64,000 bases of DNA from Prorocentrum cordatum (taxonomy: Eukaryota > Sar > Dinophyceae > Prorocentrales > Prorocentraceae). Every line of letters starts with the position of its first letter. The stretch's first letter is position 1. The notes beneath the pieces are model-generated. The model was not told the DNA's origin and searched no databases. It saw only the letters and a list, made by a program, of their open reading frames with translations. Positions 9,041-20,635 of this stretch are shown in pieces. The stretch is taken from NCBI GenBank assembly GCA_963575745.1, contig CAUYUJ010010480.1, forward strand, positions 102,693 to 166,692, read 5' to 3'. The position numbers were made by a program, and so were the translations under genes.

Positions 9041-9983
9041 ACGGGCAGGGAGGTTGGGAGTCCGCTGGGAGGATGAGGACGTCGACGCCGACGGTCGCCC
9101 GTCGTCCAGAGAGAGCGGCCGCCTGCTTCACTCGCTCTCTCTCGCCCGCGGCCTGCCTGCATGCGCCGCCCGCCCTCTCTCTCGGCGCGGTCACCTTCTT
9201 CAGAGGTGCCCCCGCTTTCTGCTGCGCCACCCACCGTCGTGTCGTGTCGGACCCTGGCGCAGCGGTCAGGGGGCCCGGTGAGCGTAGTCCGTCGTTAACC
9301 ACGCACCCGCTGCGTGCGGCGCCGGGCCCCCGAGTGGGCTCCCGCGCGCGCCGCGGCTCGCCAGGTGCTCATGCGCCTGCCCGCCGCCGCCTGCCGCCCG
9401 CACGCCGCGGCAGTTATGGAGAAGCAGGGCCCGGGCTTAGTAAAATGGGGTAGCAGGGTCGGGAGCTCTTCTGCCTTGCTGCTCTCTAGGGTTGTTTGCT
9501 GCTCTCTAGGGTTGTTCGCTGGCAAGAAGCAGAAGGGTAGAAGGGTCGAGATCGCCGTCGGCCCTCGTCACGTGTCTTCCTGCATGGAGTTTTTTGTGTT
9601 ACCGTGAAGTCTCGTACTCCCGAGTGCCGTCGCCACGCCCACATTTCTGTTCCCCCTTGCACGACAGGGCACCGTTCTTTGTTTGGCAGGGCCAGGGCCG
9701 TCCGCGCCTGTCTGTTACGGCCGTTGCTGTGTAGCGCGGACCACGGCTTCACGCGCAGCTATTTAGGTGCCTCGAGCACCGTGCATTGTGCCTGACACTA
9801 TAGTTGTGGTGGAGGAGTGGACAGTACGTTGGGGTGGGATCGGTGGGATCACTGTACTTGTGCTGTGCTTGCTCCCTTGGTGCCCGAGCGGAGCCTGTGC
9901 CTAGCCGCATCTGTCCTCTGCGAGCTGCAGCGCCGCTGTTTCGTGACAGCCCAGACGGCTCAACACGCTTGCAATTCAATATC
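9041..9983. other. No recognisable gene; short tandem duplication
   Basis: GC-rich sequence without a convincing reading frame. A ~21-bp direct duplication (TGCTCTCTAGGGTTGTT core) occurs at about 9477-9517. Nothing else was identified. Confidence 0.5.
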
Positions 9984-10300
9984 CCTTCTCCTCCTCCTCC
10001 TCCTCCTCCTCCTCCTCCTCCTCCTCTTCCTCCTCCTCCTCCTCATTATTATTCTCCTCCTCCTCCTCCTCCTCCTCCTCCTCCTCCTCTTTCTTCCCTT
10101 CTTCCTCCTCCTCCTCCTCCTTCTCATCCTCCTGTTTTTTCTCCTCCTCCTCCACTTTCTCTTCCTCCTCCTCCTCCTCCTCTTTTTCTCCTCCGCTCCT
10201 CCTCGTCGTCGTCGTCGTCGTCCTCCTCCTCCTCCTCCTCCTCCTCCTCCTCCTCCTCCTCCTCCTCCTCCTCCTCCTCCTCCTCCTCCTCCTCCTCCTC
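9984..10300. repeat. (TCC)n tract
   Basis: About 315 bases of CTC/TCC triplets with a short (CGT)n inset at about 10203-10221. All frames are open as Ser, Leu or Pro runs and should not be read as a gene. Confidence 0.95.
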
Positions 10301-10544
10301 AGTCCCTTCTTTCCCCGACGGACGGCGGCCTGGGCCAAAATGGCCCGGCAGCTGCCCCCGTCAGCCGCCTGCCAGCACCCAGCGCCTAATGTACCCCCCT
10401 TCGGATCGGCCCGCGGTGCGGGCCGCGGCCGCGGCCGTGGGCCCCCGCCTCGCCCGTCGCAGCCGGCGCCTCCTCCACTCCGTGGGGCGCGGAGACGCGG
10501 GAGGGATATAGAGAGAAGGGGAAGGCGGGGAGGAAGGTGGACGG

Positions 10545-10690
10545 GGGTGGAGGAGGAGCAGGAGGAGGAGGTAGAGGCGGAGGTGGAGGAGGAGAAAAGG
10601 AGGAGGAGGAAGGAGGAGGAGAAGGAGGAGGAGGAGGAGGAGGAAGAGGAGGAGGAAGAAGAGGAGGAGGTGGAGGAGGAGGAGGGGTGA
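10545..10690. repeat. (GGA)n tract
   Basis: Purine-rich GGA/GAG triplets, inverted relative to the (TCC)n tract ~245 bases upstream. Confidence 0.95.
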
Positions 10691-11756
10691 CCTCAGTGCG
10701 TGGGCGGCGCATCGAGGCCCTTGGGGTGGATTGAAATCCGCCAAGACGTCGCTTGCGGCGCCGCGGTCCAGGGGCGTTGGTGCCCTGGCAGGCCTGGGGC
10801 GGCACCCCGACTCTACCGGGAAGTCCCCGTGCGGAGTCGGTCTGCCGTCTCAGGTTCATCGGGGACTAGCGCTCTGTGGACAATCCCCTAGGGCTGGCGC
10901 GGACTGCTTCTGTGGTCGGCGTCGGCCTGCGCGGTGCCAGCCCTCTGCGGGGGTTGGCCCTGGTCACTTTTATTGCCTGCCCCTGACGTCGGGGGTCGGC
11001 TCGCTTGGAGAATATGGTTCAGAAACGTGTGCCACCTGACCCCCCTTTGGGCAAGAGGGTGTGCAGGGGTGAGCCTGGCTATCCAAACGCCTTCCCGCAC
11101 CGGGTGCCCCACCGGGTGGTCCGTTGGGGGTGGCCAGAGTCCCTTGGGGCAGGAGGACCCAGGCAAGGGAGGCTTTGGGGCCGAGCGGTGGTGTTCATCG
11201 CGCTCCACGTGGTGAGCCTGGCGCCGCTTCTTTTTGCTTTTCTCGTCGCCCTGCTCTTCTGTTTCTCGGGCTCCGTCAGGCGTGTGGCGGCCCCTAGCTC
11301 CGGGGGGTCGCGGGGCGTTGGGTTTTTCCCCGCCCGCGGCGGCGGTGGGCGCGTGCGCTCTTCGGCCGCTGCTGTGCGCAGGGGGTGGGCCTCCATTGTC
11401 TGATGAGATGCCCACGGCGGTTCTGCAGCGCATTTTCCGCCGCCGACTCCACGGGTGTCAGTTCAGTCGCCTCCTGGAGTCGGCGTGCCGCGTGGTGCGG
11501 CGGAGCGCAGTGTGTCCGCGTCATGTGTTGCGCCCAGGAGGAGGAGGAGGCACGGATAATTCGGTCGGCCGTTTGAAGTCCACGGAGCAAGAAATCTCCT
11601 CCTGCGGTCCGCCACCAGCTCCCGCGGTAGGATCTGAACCAGGACCCGCGCCCCTCTTGGCCACGCGGCAGGAGGAGGCAGGGAAAAGGAATGGAGGGAG
11701 GGGGAGGAGTGGGGAGGACGGCGACGAGGGGGAACAGGAGGGGGAGGGACGAATCT
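10691..11756. other. No recognisable gene
   Basis: GC-rich sequence with long but low-quality frames on both strands. The minus strand near 11600-11680 contains a GGTTCAGATCC string resembling a tRNA B box, but a tRNA does not fold around it. Confidence 0.5.
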
Positions 11757-12090
11757 GATGCTGATGATGACGGTGGTGGTGGTGCCGGATGTGATGTTGA
11801 TTCTGCTGGTGGTGGTGAGGATGATGCCGACAAAGAAGGTGATTTGTGTGGGTAAAAGTGCTGCTGTCGATCATGACGCTGGTGAAGTTGGTGGCTACTC
11901 CGAGTATCGGGTGAGCCAACTGTTTGTACACATTGCAGTGTTGATTACTGTATCGTTGCTACTGTAAGTGGTCGTGCTGTTGTTCATGATGGTTGTAGCG
12001 ATGATGGCGGTGCCTTTGTTGATGAGGATGGACCTGGTGGTGACGATGGCAATGGCGATGCTGATGGTGGTGGTGATGTGATGAGTAACG
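11757..12090. repeat. Degenerate GAT/GGT triplet repeat
   Basis: Rich in GATGATG and GGTGGTG triplets with interruptions. Similar sequence recurs at about 18060-18340. Confidence 0.8.
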
Positions 12091-12732
12091 AGAGGAGGAA
12101 ACGGGGAACTGTTTCGGGGTGTCTAAGGGGTGTCAATGGGTTCCTACGGCTTCCACATCGCCTTCGGTGACAGGGATGAGGCTGGGCGTGAGGGGAGGGG
12201 GAGGGAGCTCAGTGGAGGGGGAGCACACGGGGAGGGGGAAGAGGTTCTCGTTGCCCCGATCGCCCATTCGTCCGCGCGACGAGAGTCAAGGCGTACACCT
12301 TAAGCGATGCTTAAGAAAACTCATTTTTTCGGCCAGAGTCTCGATTATTCTTAATGTTTCAATGTAACTCCTAAGATTTGAATGGAAATTTTGGGTTTTT
12401 ATTCAAGTTCTGAGACTATGCATTTCTTAACCCATGATTTCTTAAGCATTTCGCAGGGTGTACAGCATACATCCAAACCAAAGTACTTGTGCACTCCCCG
12501 GGCATCTTCCACGTAACTCGCTTATAGTGCTGCTCCGATTTGCCGTTCGTGGGGGAGCTCTCACCCTCGCTGCTGATCTGGCCGCCGGCGCCCTGAAAGC
12601 GAACAGAACCAACATGGTGCATCGTGCCGTGGTGTTTGCGCTCGTGCTTCGGCCGGCGGCGCCCTCGAGGCGGATAATATAAGACATTGACTGTGTCGTG
12701 CTGTTCCCGCTGCGGCTTCGGCCGCCGGCCCC
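12091..12732. other. No recognisable gene
   Basis: Mixed-composition sequence, locally AT-richer at 12310-12430. No conserved reading frame was seen. Confidence 0.5.
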
Positions 12733-12740
12733 CTCCAGGT

Positions 12741-12861
12741 TTAGGTCGGGCCTGTCCCTCTACAGGAGGAGTATTCAAAAATAGTCAAACAACAGTGTGG
12801 AGACTATCGTTTGATTTTTTTTGCGCCCAACATCGCCTGTAGGGGGACACGCCCGACCGAA
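12741..12861. mobile_element. Small TIR element (MITE-like), copy A
   Basis: The left end TTAGGTCGGGCCTGTCC matches the inverted right end for about 28 of 30 bases. The centre is AT-rich, with internally paired CAAAAATAGTC / GTTTGA stretches. Flanking 8-mers CTCCAGGT and GGATAGGT agree at only 4 of 8, so the duplication is eroded. It is the shortest of five copies (121 bp). Confidence 0.8.
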
Positions 12862-12878
12862 GGATAGGTCCCTCCCAG

Positions 12879-12894
12879 AGCGTTCCGGAACGCT
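12879..12894. other. Perfect 16-bp palindrome
   Basis: AGCGTTCCGGAACGCT equals its own reverse complement and sits just right of TIR element copy A. AGAGCGTTCC motifs recur beside it and at about 34115-34165, near copy D. Function unknown. Confidence 0.6.
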
Positions 12895-12899
12895 TTCAG

Positions 12900-13560
12900 A
12901 GCGTTCCAGGGCGCCCGCGGCGCCCGAGACATCCACCTCAGTCGCCGGATCAGATTCTTGACGTATCCTCGCCCGATTGAATTTTGGTGGTGGTGTCGTC
13001 TTGCAAAGGATCACCATCCACCAAACCACCCAAACCCAACCCGAAGGCCCCGATTTGCCTTCCATTCCCAGTGGAGGGGGCGTCGGGGAACATCGACAGC
13101 AAAAACAAGAGTGGAACACGTACCTCCCGGGTGTCCCGAAATCTGGGTCTTCGGTTAGGTTGGGGCGTCACACCGACATACTAATACTATGTGTGCGTCG
13201 CCCCCCCCAGGGGCGACGCGCGCGCACCGAGAAATCTTACAGTATATGGGCGGTGGCGGGCGCTTTCTGGCCATGCAGTTCGAGAAACGGTTTACTATAA
13301 GATGTTTGTACAATATTTCGGGTGAGATGCACGCTTCCGAGAAGGACACGCAGTACTAGTATCTGTCCTTTTGCGTCCCACTCCAAGGCGTCCAAGCTCC
13401 GTTGGATGTTCTCCATGACGGGCCACAAAGATGTGTCCAGACCCTGAACTTGACCCCCAGGCCATGACATTTAAGGAATGCCCCATGGGCTCGCTGGAAA
13501 TGCAGATTCCCTTGTGCAGTGCCTCGGCCGCAGCGCGCTCAGGTCGAGGAGGCTGCTTGA
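12900..13560. other. No recognisable gene
   Basis: Unique-looking sequence between TIR element copies A and B. No conserved frame on either strand. Confidence 0.5.
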
Positions 13561-13568
13561 AGTTGAGC

Positions 13569-13724
13569 TTGAGTCGGGCGGGTCCCTCTACAGGAGGAAT
13601 ATCCACACATAGTTTCAAACATAGTATGGGGACGATCTTCGATTATCGATTATTCTTCGGTACTGTGGGGGTCTGTTTGAGTTTCCGTCCAGCATCCGCC
13701 TGGAGGGGGACATGCCCGACCTGC
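13569..13724. mobile_element. Small TIR element (MITE-like), copy B
   Basis: The ends TTGAGTCGGG and CCCGACCTGC are inverted repeats, and the CTACAGGAGGAATATCC sub-end pairs with a GGAGGGGGAC right arm. Flanking 8-mers AGTTGAGC (13561-13568) and GGGTGAGC (13725-13732) agree at 6 of 8. Confidence 0.8.
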
Positions 13725-14004
13725 GGGTGAGCCCGCAGGGCGTGGCCCCCCCCCCCCCCAGCGGAAGCCTGCGCCCCGCACGTCTGGCGACCACGTTGCA
13801 GGCCGCCGGCGGGATCGGACACCGCCGAGAGGGGCTCGGGAGGAGCAAAATCACACAGGCACAACTAATCGTCGACCCCCAAGCTCCCTCTCCATAGGCC
13901 CCTACAACGGTCCATTACCGCAGAGGGGCCTGCCTCGTTGGAAGACAACGGATCGAAGACCCTGAAGCATGCCAGAACATCGCCCTCTGCATTCCAACGC
14001 CACG

Positions 14005-14572
14005 GATAAACCTGACTGTTGCGTTTTGGCGATCCTCATACTGACAAGCCGCGAATGTATGTGCTTGTTGCGCCCTCCTAGTCAGTTCCTGGTACGTCGA
14101 TCATGGGAGTCCGTGACATTCTTGTAAATGTTTAGCAACAGTGTGCGCGGCGCTAAGGCGAGAGCCACATTTTGAAAAGGAGCCGCCCTCAATCCGTGAT
14201 ACTTTTGCAACTTTTGACAAAGAATGTGCGCGGCGCTAAGGCGAGAGCCACATTTTGAAAACGACCCGCCCTCAATCTGTGAAGCTCTTGCAACTTTTGA
14301 CAACGAATGTGCGTGGCGCTGAGGCGAGAGCTACAGTTTGAAAACGACCCGCCCTCAACCCGTGAAACCCTTGCAAGTTTTGAAAACGAATGTGCGCGGC
14401 GCTGAGGCGAGAACCACAGTTCGAAAGCCACCCGCCTTCCATATGTAAAACTGCTGTTAATTTTGAAGCTTGAGTGCCATACATGGCGAGGAAGTCTCAG
14501 GCGAAACGCCTGGCCCGCCCTAAAAACTGGCCTCGGGGTGCGACAGGGAGAAGTTATCTATAAGGAAAAGGA
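14005..14572. repeat. 83-bp tandem array, dispersed copy 1
   Basis: CGCTAAGGCGAGAGCCACA-type cores start at 14151, 14234, 14317 and 14400, an exact 83-bp period. A leader (from about 14005) and a trailer (AAGTCTCAGGCGAAACGCC) are shared with the second copy near 56.1-56.7 kb. Both copies run straight into a (GGA)n tract. Confidence 0.9.
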
Positions 14573-14672
14573 ATGGAGGAGGAGGAGGAGGAGGAGGAGG
14601 AGGGGGAGTGGGAGGAGGAGGAGGATGAGGAGGAAGAGGAAGAGGAGGAGGAGGAAGAGGAGGAGGAGGAGG

Positions 14673-14705
<33 letters not shown>

Positions 14706-14880
14706 GGAGGAGGAGGAGGAGGAGGAGGAGGAGAGGAGGAGGAGGAGGAGAGGAGGTGGTGGAGAAGTAGGAGTAGGAGGAAGGGGAGGAGGAGGAGAAT
14801 GAGGGGGAGAGGAAGAGGAGGAGTTGGAGGAGGACGAGGAGGAGGAGGACGAGGACGAGGAGGAGGATGAGGAGGATGTG
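14573..14880. repeat. (GGA)n tract following the 83-bp array
   Basis: Begins with AAGGAATGGAGGAGG, the same junction as the second copy at 56694. It grades into GACGAC triplets at the 3' end. Confidence 0.95.
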
Positions 14881-15034
14881 GACGACGACCACGACAACGA
14901 CGACGACAGCGGCGACGACGACATCGTCTGCTGCTGTCGTGCCACCGTTCTCTTCCTGCGTTGGCTGGGGGGGATGGGAACGATGCCATCAAAGCTCATC
15001 TTGGCACTTCCTCCGGCCTAGGGAATAACGGAAA

Positions 15035-15135
15035 AGGGGGAGGAGAAGGAGGAGGGCGAGGATGAGGAAGAGGAGGAGGAGGAGGAGGAGAATGAGGAGA
15101 GCCAGGAGAAGGAGGAGGAGGAGGGGGAGGAGGCG
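15035..15135. repeat. (GGA)n tract
   Basis: Interrupted GAGGAGGAG triplets. Confidence 0.9.
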
Positions 15136-15740
15136 GCGGCAGGCGCATCAGAGGAGTGTCGACGGCATCCTCGAACTCGGCCACGGGCAGAAAGCACGGG
15201 GACTGGCCGACCATTGCGTCGTCGACTTCCCTTCTAGCGGGCGCCGTGGTTCTAAACCTGAAAGGAAAAGGACCACGCGTGGCCTAGTGGCACGGGGCTC
15301 CCACCCGCCCCCTATGTCGGCTGGTTCCCTCGCTTTAAAGGCAGGGTTGGGCCGTAGGGTGTAGGGCACGAGGGGGCGGGGGACACAAAATTCAAAGTTC
15401 AAACCACTAGAACCCCAGGCGGCGGAGAGGGGACAGGGGAGAAAGCGAACCAGCCAGCAAGCCAAGCCAGCACGCCAGGAGGGCAAGCGAGGAGCCAGCG
15501 AAGCAAGGGAGCAGAGGGAGGGCACAGCAGCACGCAAGCGGGCAGGGAGGAGCCGCCTGAGGAAAAGCACCCCCTGTTCAAAGTCGCAGGGAGGGTCTCA
15601 GGAGTGACTAGGGACGCTGGGACCGCAAGGGCCCTGGAAGAGATTCCCCCCAGGCGCCTCGAGGCCAGGGGCGCATCCCCAGCGAAGGTCCGAGACAACC
15701 CGTCCCAAGACAAAAGCAAAAACAAAGCGAGAACAGCTAT
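15136..15740. other. No recognisable gene
   Basis: GC-rich sequence with AGCCAGCAAGCCAGC-type short repeats at 15440-15540. A TGGCCTAGTGG string at about 15280 resembles a tRNA A box but has no fitting partner fold. Confidence 0.45.
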
Positions 15741-16101
15741 TGGTTCCGAGGTCTCAGTCCCGGGATATCAAGGATGCTGCGGAGGGGGAGGGAGGCTTCA
15801 GATGAGGAGGAGGGGGAGGCACGGCTGCCCGCCGCGGCAGGTGCAGAGTGGCTCACTGTGGCCTCAGGGGGGTCGTAATCAGCTCTGGGCCATAGCCTCT
15901 GGATCCTCTCTGTCGTCGGAAACATCGATCTCACTTGTCTCGAAGTTCCCCGTGGCCTCAACGAGCTGTGTGGAGATAACCTCTGACAACTGTGTGGCCC
16001 AATCAACGACGAGGAGGTCCCAATCAAGCTCGAGTTGGTTGCAATCGGAGTCGCACCAGTAATGTTTCCACCATCCTCGTCCCAGGCCACAGCGTCAGTG
16101 T

Positions 16102-16563
16102 TCAGTCGTCCAGGCCGTCCAGGTGGAGCTGCAACAGCCTGGCGTTGTGGGACCGCGGCGGGGTCCCGTGCTTGTGGACCCCGCCCAGTTGGACAAGGGC
16201 GTTCACGACCGTCTGTTCCAAGTCCGTGTTCGACACCGCGAGAAATAATTTCACCTTGTCCCCAGCGAACGTCGTCTGCAGCCTGCAATGCTTCACCTCC
16301 TGAGCGAGCGTCTCGTTGCTGCGGCGCTCGTGGTGAAGCTGGTCGCGGTACTCTGTGATTTTCTGTAGATTGGCCTGCCCGATTCTCTCTCCCTGTCCCA
16401 CTAGCGCCCCGATCAATGCGACCCATACGTGAGGATGCGGGATGCCGAGCTGCGTCAGCTCTGGAACCTCTTGCCCTGCCTGGATCGCCTCTTTGTGATC
16501 CTTGCGAAGTCGGGCCGCCTCGTTGCCGTAGAACTTGGCCGTCACCTGCATCGCCTGGATCAC
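16102..16563 (-). CDS. Hypothetical protein or exon, minus strand
   Basis: Unlike its neighbours, this 153-codon frame has balanced protein-like composition. It reads MIQAMQVTAKFYGNEAARL, QEVPELTQLGIPHPHVWV, ALIGALVGQGERIG, KITEYRDQLHHERRSNETL and TTFAGDKVKLFLAVSNTDLEQ. It is mostly helical, with no signal peptide or membrane segment. I do not recognise a named domain. The start abuts a (GGA)n tract (a pyrimidine tract on this strand), so the true N-terminus may lie in an upstream exon. Downstream, another minus-strand frame stays open to about 15737 (DAVAWDEDGGNITGATPIA), so the protein may continue after a frameshift or intron. It could be a multicopy dinoflagellate family or ORF1 of another retroelement. 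Confidence 0.4.
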   Translation of the reverse strand: MIQAMQVTAKFYGNEAARLRKDHKEAIQAGQEVPELTQLGIPHPHVWVALIGALVGQGERIGQANLQKITEYRDQLHHERRSNETLAQEVKHCRLQTTFAGDKVKLFLAVSNTDLEQTVVNALVQLGGVHKHGTPPRSHNARLLQLHLDGLDD

Positions 16564-16728
16564 GTCGGAGGAGGAGGAGGAGGAGGAGGAGGAGGAGGAG
16601 GAGGTGGTCGGTCGCGCGGCGCTGATTACCGCTCGGCTCAGCGCTCGCCCTCCAGCCCCGCGCGTGCCCTCCGCGAGCGCGGGCCTGCCGCCGCGTCGCC
16701 GCAGCCCAGCATGGAGGGGGCGGGCTTC

Positions 16729-16766
<38 letters not shown>

Positions 16767-16915
16767 TGTGGTGGTCGTGGTGGTGTTGGTGGTGGTCGTC
16801 GTCGAGGCCCTTGTCTTCTTTGTGTCGTAGTGGCGGTCGTCGTCGTGTTCGCAGTTGTGGCCGTCGCCGGTGCCGTTGCCGTGGTCGTCGTCGTCGTCGT
16901 GGTCGTCTTAGGTGG
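16564..16915. repeat. (GGA)n, (GTC)n and GTGGTC triplet tracts
   Basis: GGA triplets at 16566-16605, then CGTCGT triplets from about 16731 grading into GTGGTC/GTCGTC to about 16915, with a GC-rich gap between. Confidence 0.9.
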
Positions 16916-17029
16916 AGGTGGAATGGGAGAGGAGCGAAGCAATGGGTTGTGGGAGAATGATGGTGTTACTCTCAGGCTTACGCCACACCGCCGACCCCTT
17001 TGTTTTTCTTGGGTGCTTCCTGGGGGGCC

Positions 17030-17720
17030 CTAGGGCACGTTGGGGGCGTCTTGGAGCCGAAAGTTCGAAGTGTCCGTTCCGGTTTGGGAGCCTATGGGGC
17101 CGTCTTCGGGCGGTCTTGGAGGCATCTTGGAGGGACTTCCGCGCTGTGAAGGCCGAACCATCGTATGTCGTAGCCGATTGGGGGGCCTCTTGGGGCCCCT
17201 TGAGGCCTCTTGGAGGCCTCTAGGGAGCCTCTTGGGGCCTCTTGGGGCCTTTTGGTGGCGTCTGGACGCCTTTTTGGAGCCTCTTGTGGCCGCCTGGGGG
17301 CCTCTAGGGGCGGACGGCTGGAATGTTCGTTTCGTGGACCCCCCTTTCGGACCCCTCTTGGGGCCGTCTTGGAGCCCTTTTGGATCGTTTTGGGCGCCTC
17401 TTGTGCCGTGTTGGGGGCTTCTTGGGAGCCTATGCGGCCGTCTTAGGGCGGTTTGGGAGGCATCTTGGAAGGGCTTCCGTGCTGTGAAGGCGGAAAAATC
17501 GTATGTGCTAGAAACGTACGTTTCCCGAAGGGAATTTGACGTTTTTGGCCTCTTGGAGACCTCCTGGGAGGCCACTTGGAACGTCTTTGTGGCCTCTTGG
17601 CCGTCTTCGGCCTATGTTAGGCGTCTTGGAACGATCTTTCGGCCCAAGTTAGGCGTCTTGGAACGAGCTTTCGGCGTCTCGGGGCCTTCTTGGACCGTCT
17701 TGGGGGCTTCTTGGGCGGCC
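17030..17720. repeat. Degenerate GGCCTCTTGGGG minisatellite
   Basis: Loose ~12-base units rich in CTTGGGGCC and CTTGGAGGC. A block at 17075-17170 recurs at about 17425-17515 (GGCATCTTGGA...GCTGTGAAGGC), showing a larger internal duplication. The same flavour recurs at 53.75-54.1 and 57.7-57.9 kb. Confidence 0.75.
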
Positions 17721-18059
17721 CCAGAAGCTGTCGTGGAGCTCCAAAAGGAGCCCGGGAAGGGCTGGCCCTCCCTGGTGAGCTTTGGCCCGACGGCCCCCCC
17801 CCTCCAATTCGACCGGACCGGGCTCCGGGAGTTTGGGGAGGGAGAAGCATCTCACACGCCGATGATCCTCAAGGGGTCGGCGGATTTGAGTGTTTCATGT
17901 CCTGCTTGGGCCTCTTTGGAGACCTTCAGAGGCCTCCCTCCTACATCCTCCATCGTTCCTCCTCCATCTCCCAGCTTCAATTCTCCATCCTTCATCCGCC
18001 ATCCTCACTCCTTTCCCATTGATCGTAACAGAGGCATGGGGTATTAGAGGAGCTGGAGG
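17721..18059. other. No recognisable gene
   Basis: GC-rich, then CTCCATC-rich sequence without a convincing frame. Confidence 0.45.
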
Positions 18060-18440
18060 ACATCATAGGGCTAGGGTGATGCTGCTGCTGATGATGTCGA
18101 TGGCGATGCCGATTAGGTTACTGTATGGTGACGGTGATGCTGATGCCATTGATGTTGATGAGGGTGATGACGAGGACATCGTCTACGGCGAGGATTACTT
18201 CGATGGCGGCAACAACGACGATGGCAATGGTGTCGAATTCGACGGCGACGGCTGTACTGATACTGATGATGACGGCAACGATGGTGATGGTGATGGTGAT
18301 GATTAGTGATGGTGACGGTCGTTGTGGTGAGGGAGATGGTGATTGCGACAATGAGGGTTGTATTGTGTTTGTTGTTGCTGTTGCTGTTGCTCTTGTTGCT
18401 GTTGTTGTTGCTGCTGTTGCTGTTGCTGTTGCTTTCGTTG
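18060..18440. repeat. GAT/GAC triplets grading into (TTG/CTG)n
   Basis: Degenerate GATGATGAC triplets to about 18345, then GTTGCTGTTGCTG triplets that lead into the first macrosatellite unit. Confidence 0.8.
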
Positions 18441-19380
18441 TTGAGTTATCATTTCTACAGAATAGTTTGGGTTGATCCCTCCCCTCCTGCAGCCATCGCA
18501 TTTTTCAATGAACGTGCTTCTCCCGGGGCTCGCGCCCTGTTTTTTCAAGGGAAAGCGGGGGGTCACCAAAATGGGTTCTTGGGCCCCGGCTTACAGCAAC
18601 AGCGGTTCCCGCCTAATACTTCTTCACGAATTATTTCCAAATCGCGCTCTCACGCGGGACGTCGTTACAATGTACACAGGAGTCGCGCTCTGGCGTGGGA
18701 CTTCTTCACCATTTACTCAGACGCCGCGCCCTCGACACTCAGGAATCACGCTCTCGCTGTGGATGTCCTGACGATTCATGTGAGAATCGCGCTATCGCTC
18801 GAGACCTCCTCGCGACTCATGGCGCACTCTTCAGCAACCCGCCTGCTCGACCTGGCCGCCTGGGCCCGCCTTCCCGACCCGCCAGTTCGGGTCTACCCTC
18901 CTGATCTGCCCGTCTGGTTCTGCCACGTGTTTTCTGCTCTAGCCCTCCTCCTGCTACTCTCTCTCGTGCTCCATCCTCCTTCCTCCCTCTTGTTCCTTCC
19001 TTCCATCCGTCCTCTCTTCCCCTGTCCAGGAGCTGCACGAAATTCACGTTGCAGGTAAGGAAGACATGTACCTGCAGTGGGGTACGATCGAAGACGAAGA
19101 GGGCGGGTATCGATGGTTTGGGATAGATGTGTTGAATGACACGCGATCAGATAAGAGCGAACATGATTAAACTGATTGTTATTGTGGATGTTGTGCTTCT
19201 TGCGGATGTGGTTGTTGTTGATGTTGTGATTGTTGTTGCCGTTGTTCTTTCTGTTGCTGCTGCCGCCGTTGCTGTCGTTATTGTTGAGGTCTTTATTTCC
19301 AAAGAATATGTTGTGCTGACGCCCCCTCTGGTGTGCATTTTTCAATTAAAGCGTTTCTTCCGGGGCCCTCACCCTTTTTT

Positions 19381-19383
<3 letters not shown>

Positions 19384-19417
<34 letters not shown>
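19384..19417. repeat. (TA)n dinucleotide tract
   Basis: About 34 bases of TA following a T run, inside macrosatellite unit two. Confidence 0.95.
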
Positions 19418-19423
<6 letters not shown>

Positions 19424-20046
19424 CAGGCAAAGCGAGGGGTCACCAAAATGGGTTCTTGGGCCCCAGTTTACAACAATAGCGGCCCCCGCCTGGTACAATC
19501 TCACAATTTATTTCCAATCGCGCTCTCACGCGGGACGTCGTCACAATGTACATAGGAGTCGCGCTCTGGCGTGGGACTTCTTCACCATTTACTCATACGC
19601 CGCGCCCTCGACACTCAGGAATCACGCTCTCGCTGTGGATGTTCTGACGATTCATTCGGGAATCGCGCTGTCGCTCGAGACCTCCTCGCGATCCATGCAG
19701 GACCCACGCTTCAGCAACCCGTCTGCTCAACCTGGCCGCCTGGGCCCCCCGTTCTGGTCTACCCTCCTGATCTGCCCGTCTGGTTCTGCCACGTGGTTTC
19801 TGCTCCTAGCCCCCCGCCTGGTATTCTTACTCGCGTTCCATCCTCCTCTCTCCCCCTTGTCGCTTCCGTCCATCCGTCCTCTCTCCCCCCTTCCTTGGGG
19901 GCTGCACGACATACACATAGCAGGTAGAACAGATCTACCCCTTATGGGGGTAAGATGCACAGACGAAGAGGGCGGGTATCGATGGTTTGGGAAATACGTG
20001 TTGAATGGCACGCGGGCAGATAAGAGCGAACAGTCTTAACATTGTT

Positions 20047-20126
<80 letters not shown>

Positions 20127-20129
20127 GTT

Positions 20130-20164
<35 letters not shown>

Positions 20165-20635
20165 TTGCTATTGCTGTTGTTGTTGAATTCTCATTTCTGA
20201 AAATAATTATTGTTGATCCCCCCGTCTGGTGCACATTGTTTTTTTCGATTGAAGTGCCCTTCCCAGGGCTCGCGCCCTGTTTTTTTATCAGGGAAAGTCT
20301 TTAGGGTCAAACTGTGTCGTTGGCGCCCAGTTTGCAACAACAACGGCTCCCGCCTGAGACGTCCTCACAGTTTAGCCAGGACCCCCACTCCCGCCCGAGA
20401 CTTCCTCGCGTTTCATTCAGGAATCGCGCTCTCGCTTGGGACTTCCTTAGACTGTATTATCCCGGCGCTCTGGAGTCGCGCTCTCGCTGGAGACTTGCTT
20501 GCAATTTGCTGAAGAATAGCGCCCTTGCGTTGGAATTTCTTGCAAGTTACTCAAGCGCCGCGCTCCCGACACCCAGGCACCCAGGAGTCGCGCTCACGCT
20601 TAGGACTCCCTCACAGATGACATAGGAATCGGGAT

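Noticed and set aside
11600-11680. tRNA-like A and B boxes on the minus strand (also near 15280)
   Set aside because: The spacing between the boxes is too short or the second box is poor, and no cloverleaf forms. A SINE origin is possible but unsupported.
12879-12894. Heat-shock-type element (TTCCGGAA)
   Set aside because: The palindrome fits TTC-nn-GAA, but it sits by a MITE far from any gene. No regulatory role can be argued.
17040-18047. 335-codon plus frame and 181-codon minus frame
   Set aside because: Both derive from degenerate GGCCTCTTGGGG repeats. Peptides are Leu-Gly-Pro or Arg-Pro-Lys repeats.
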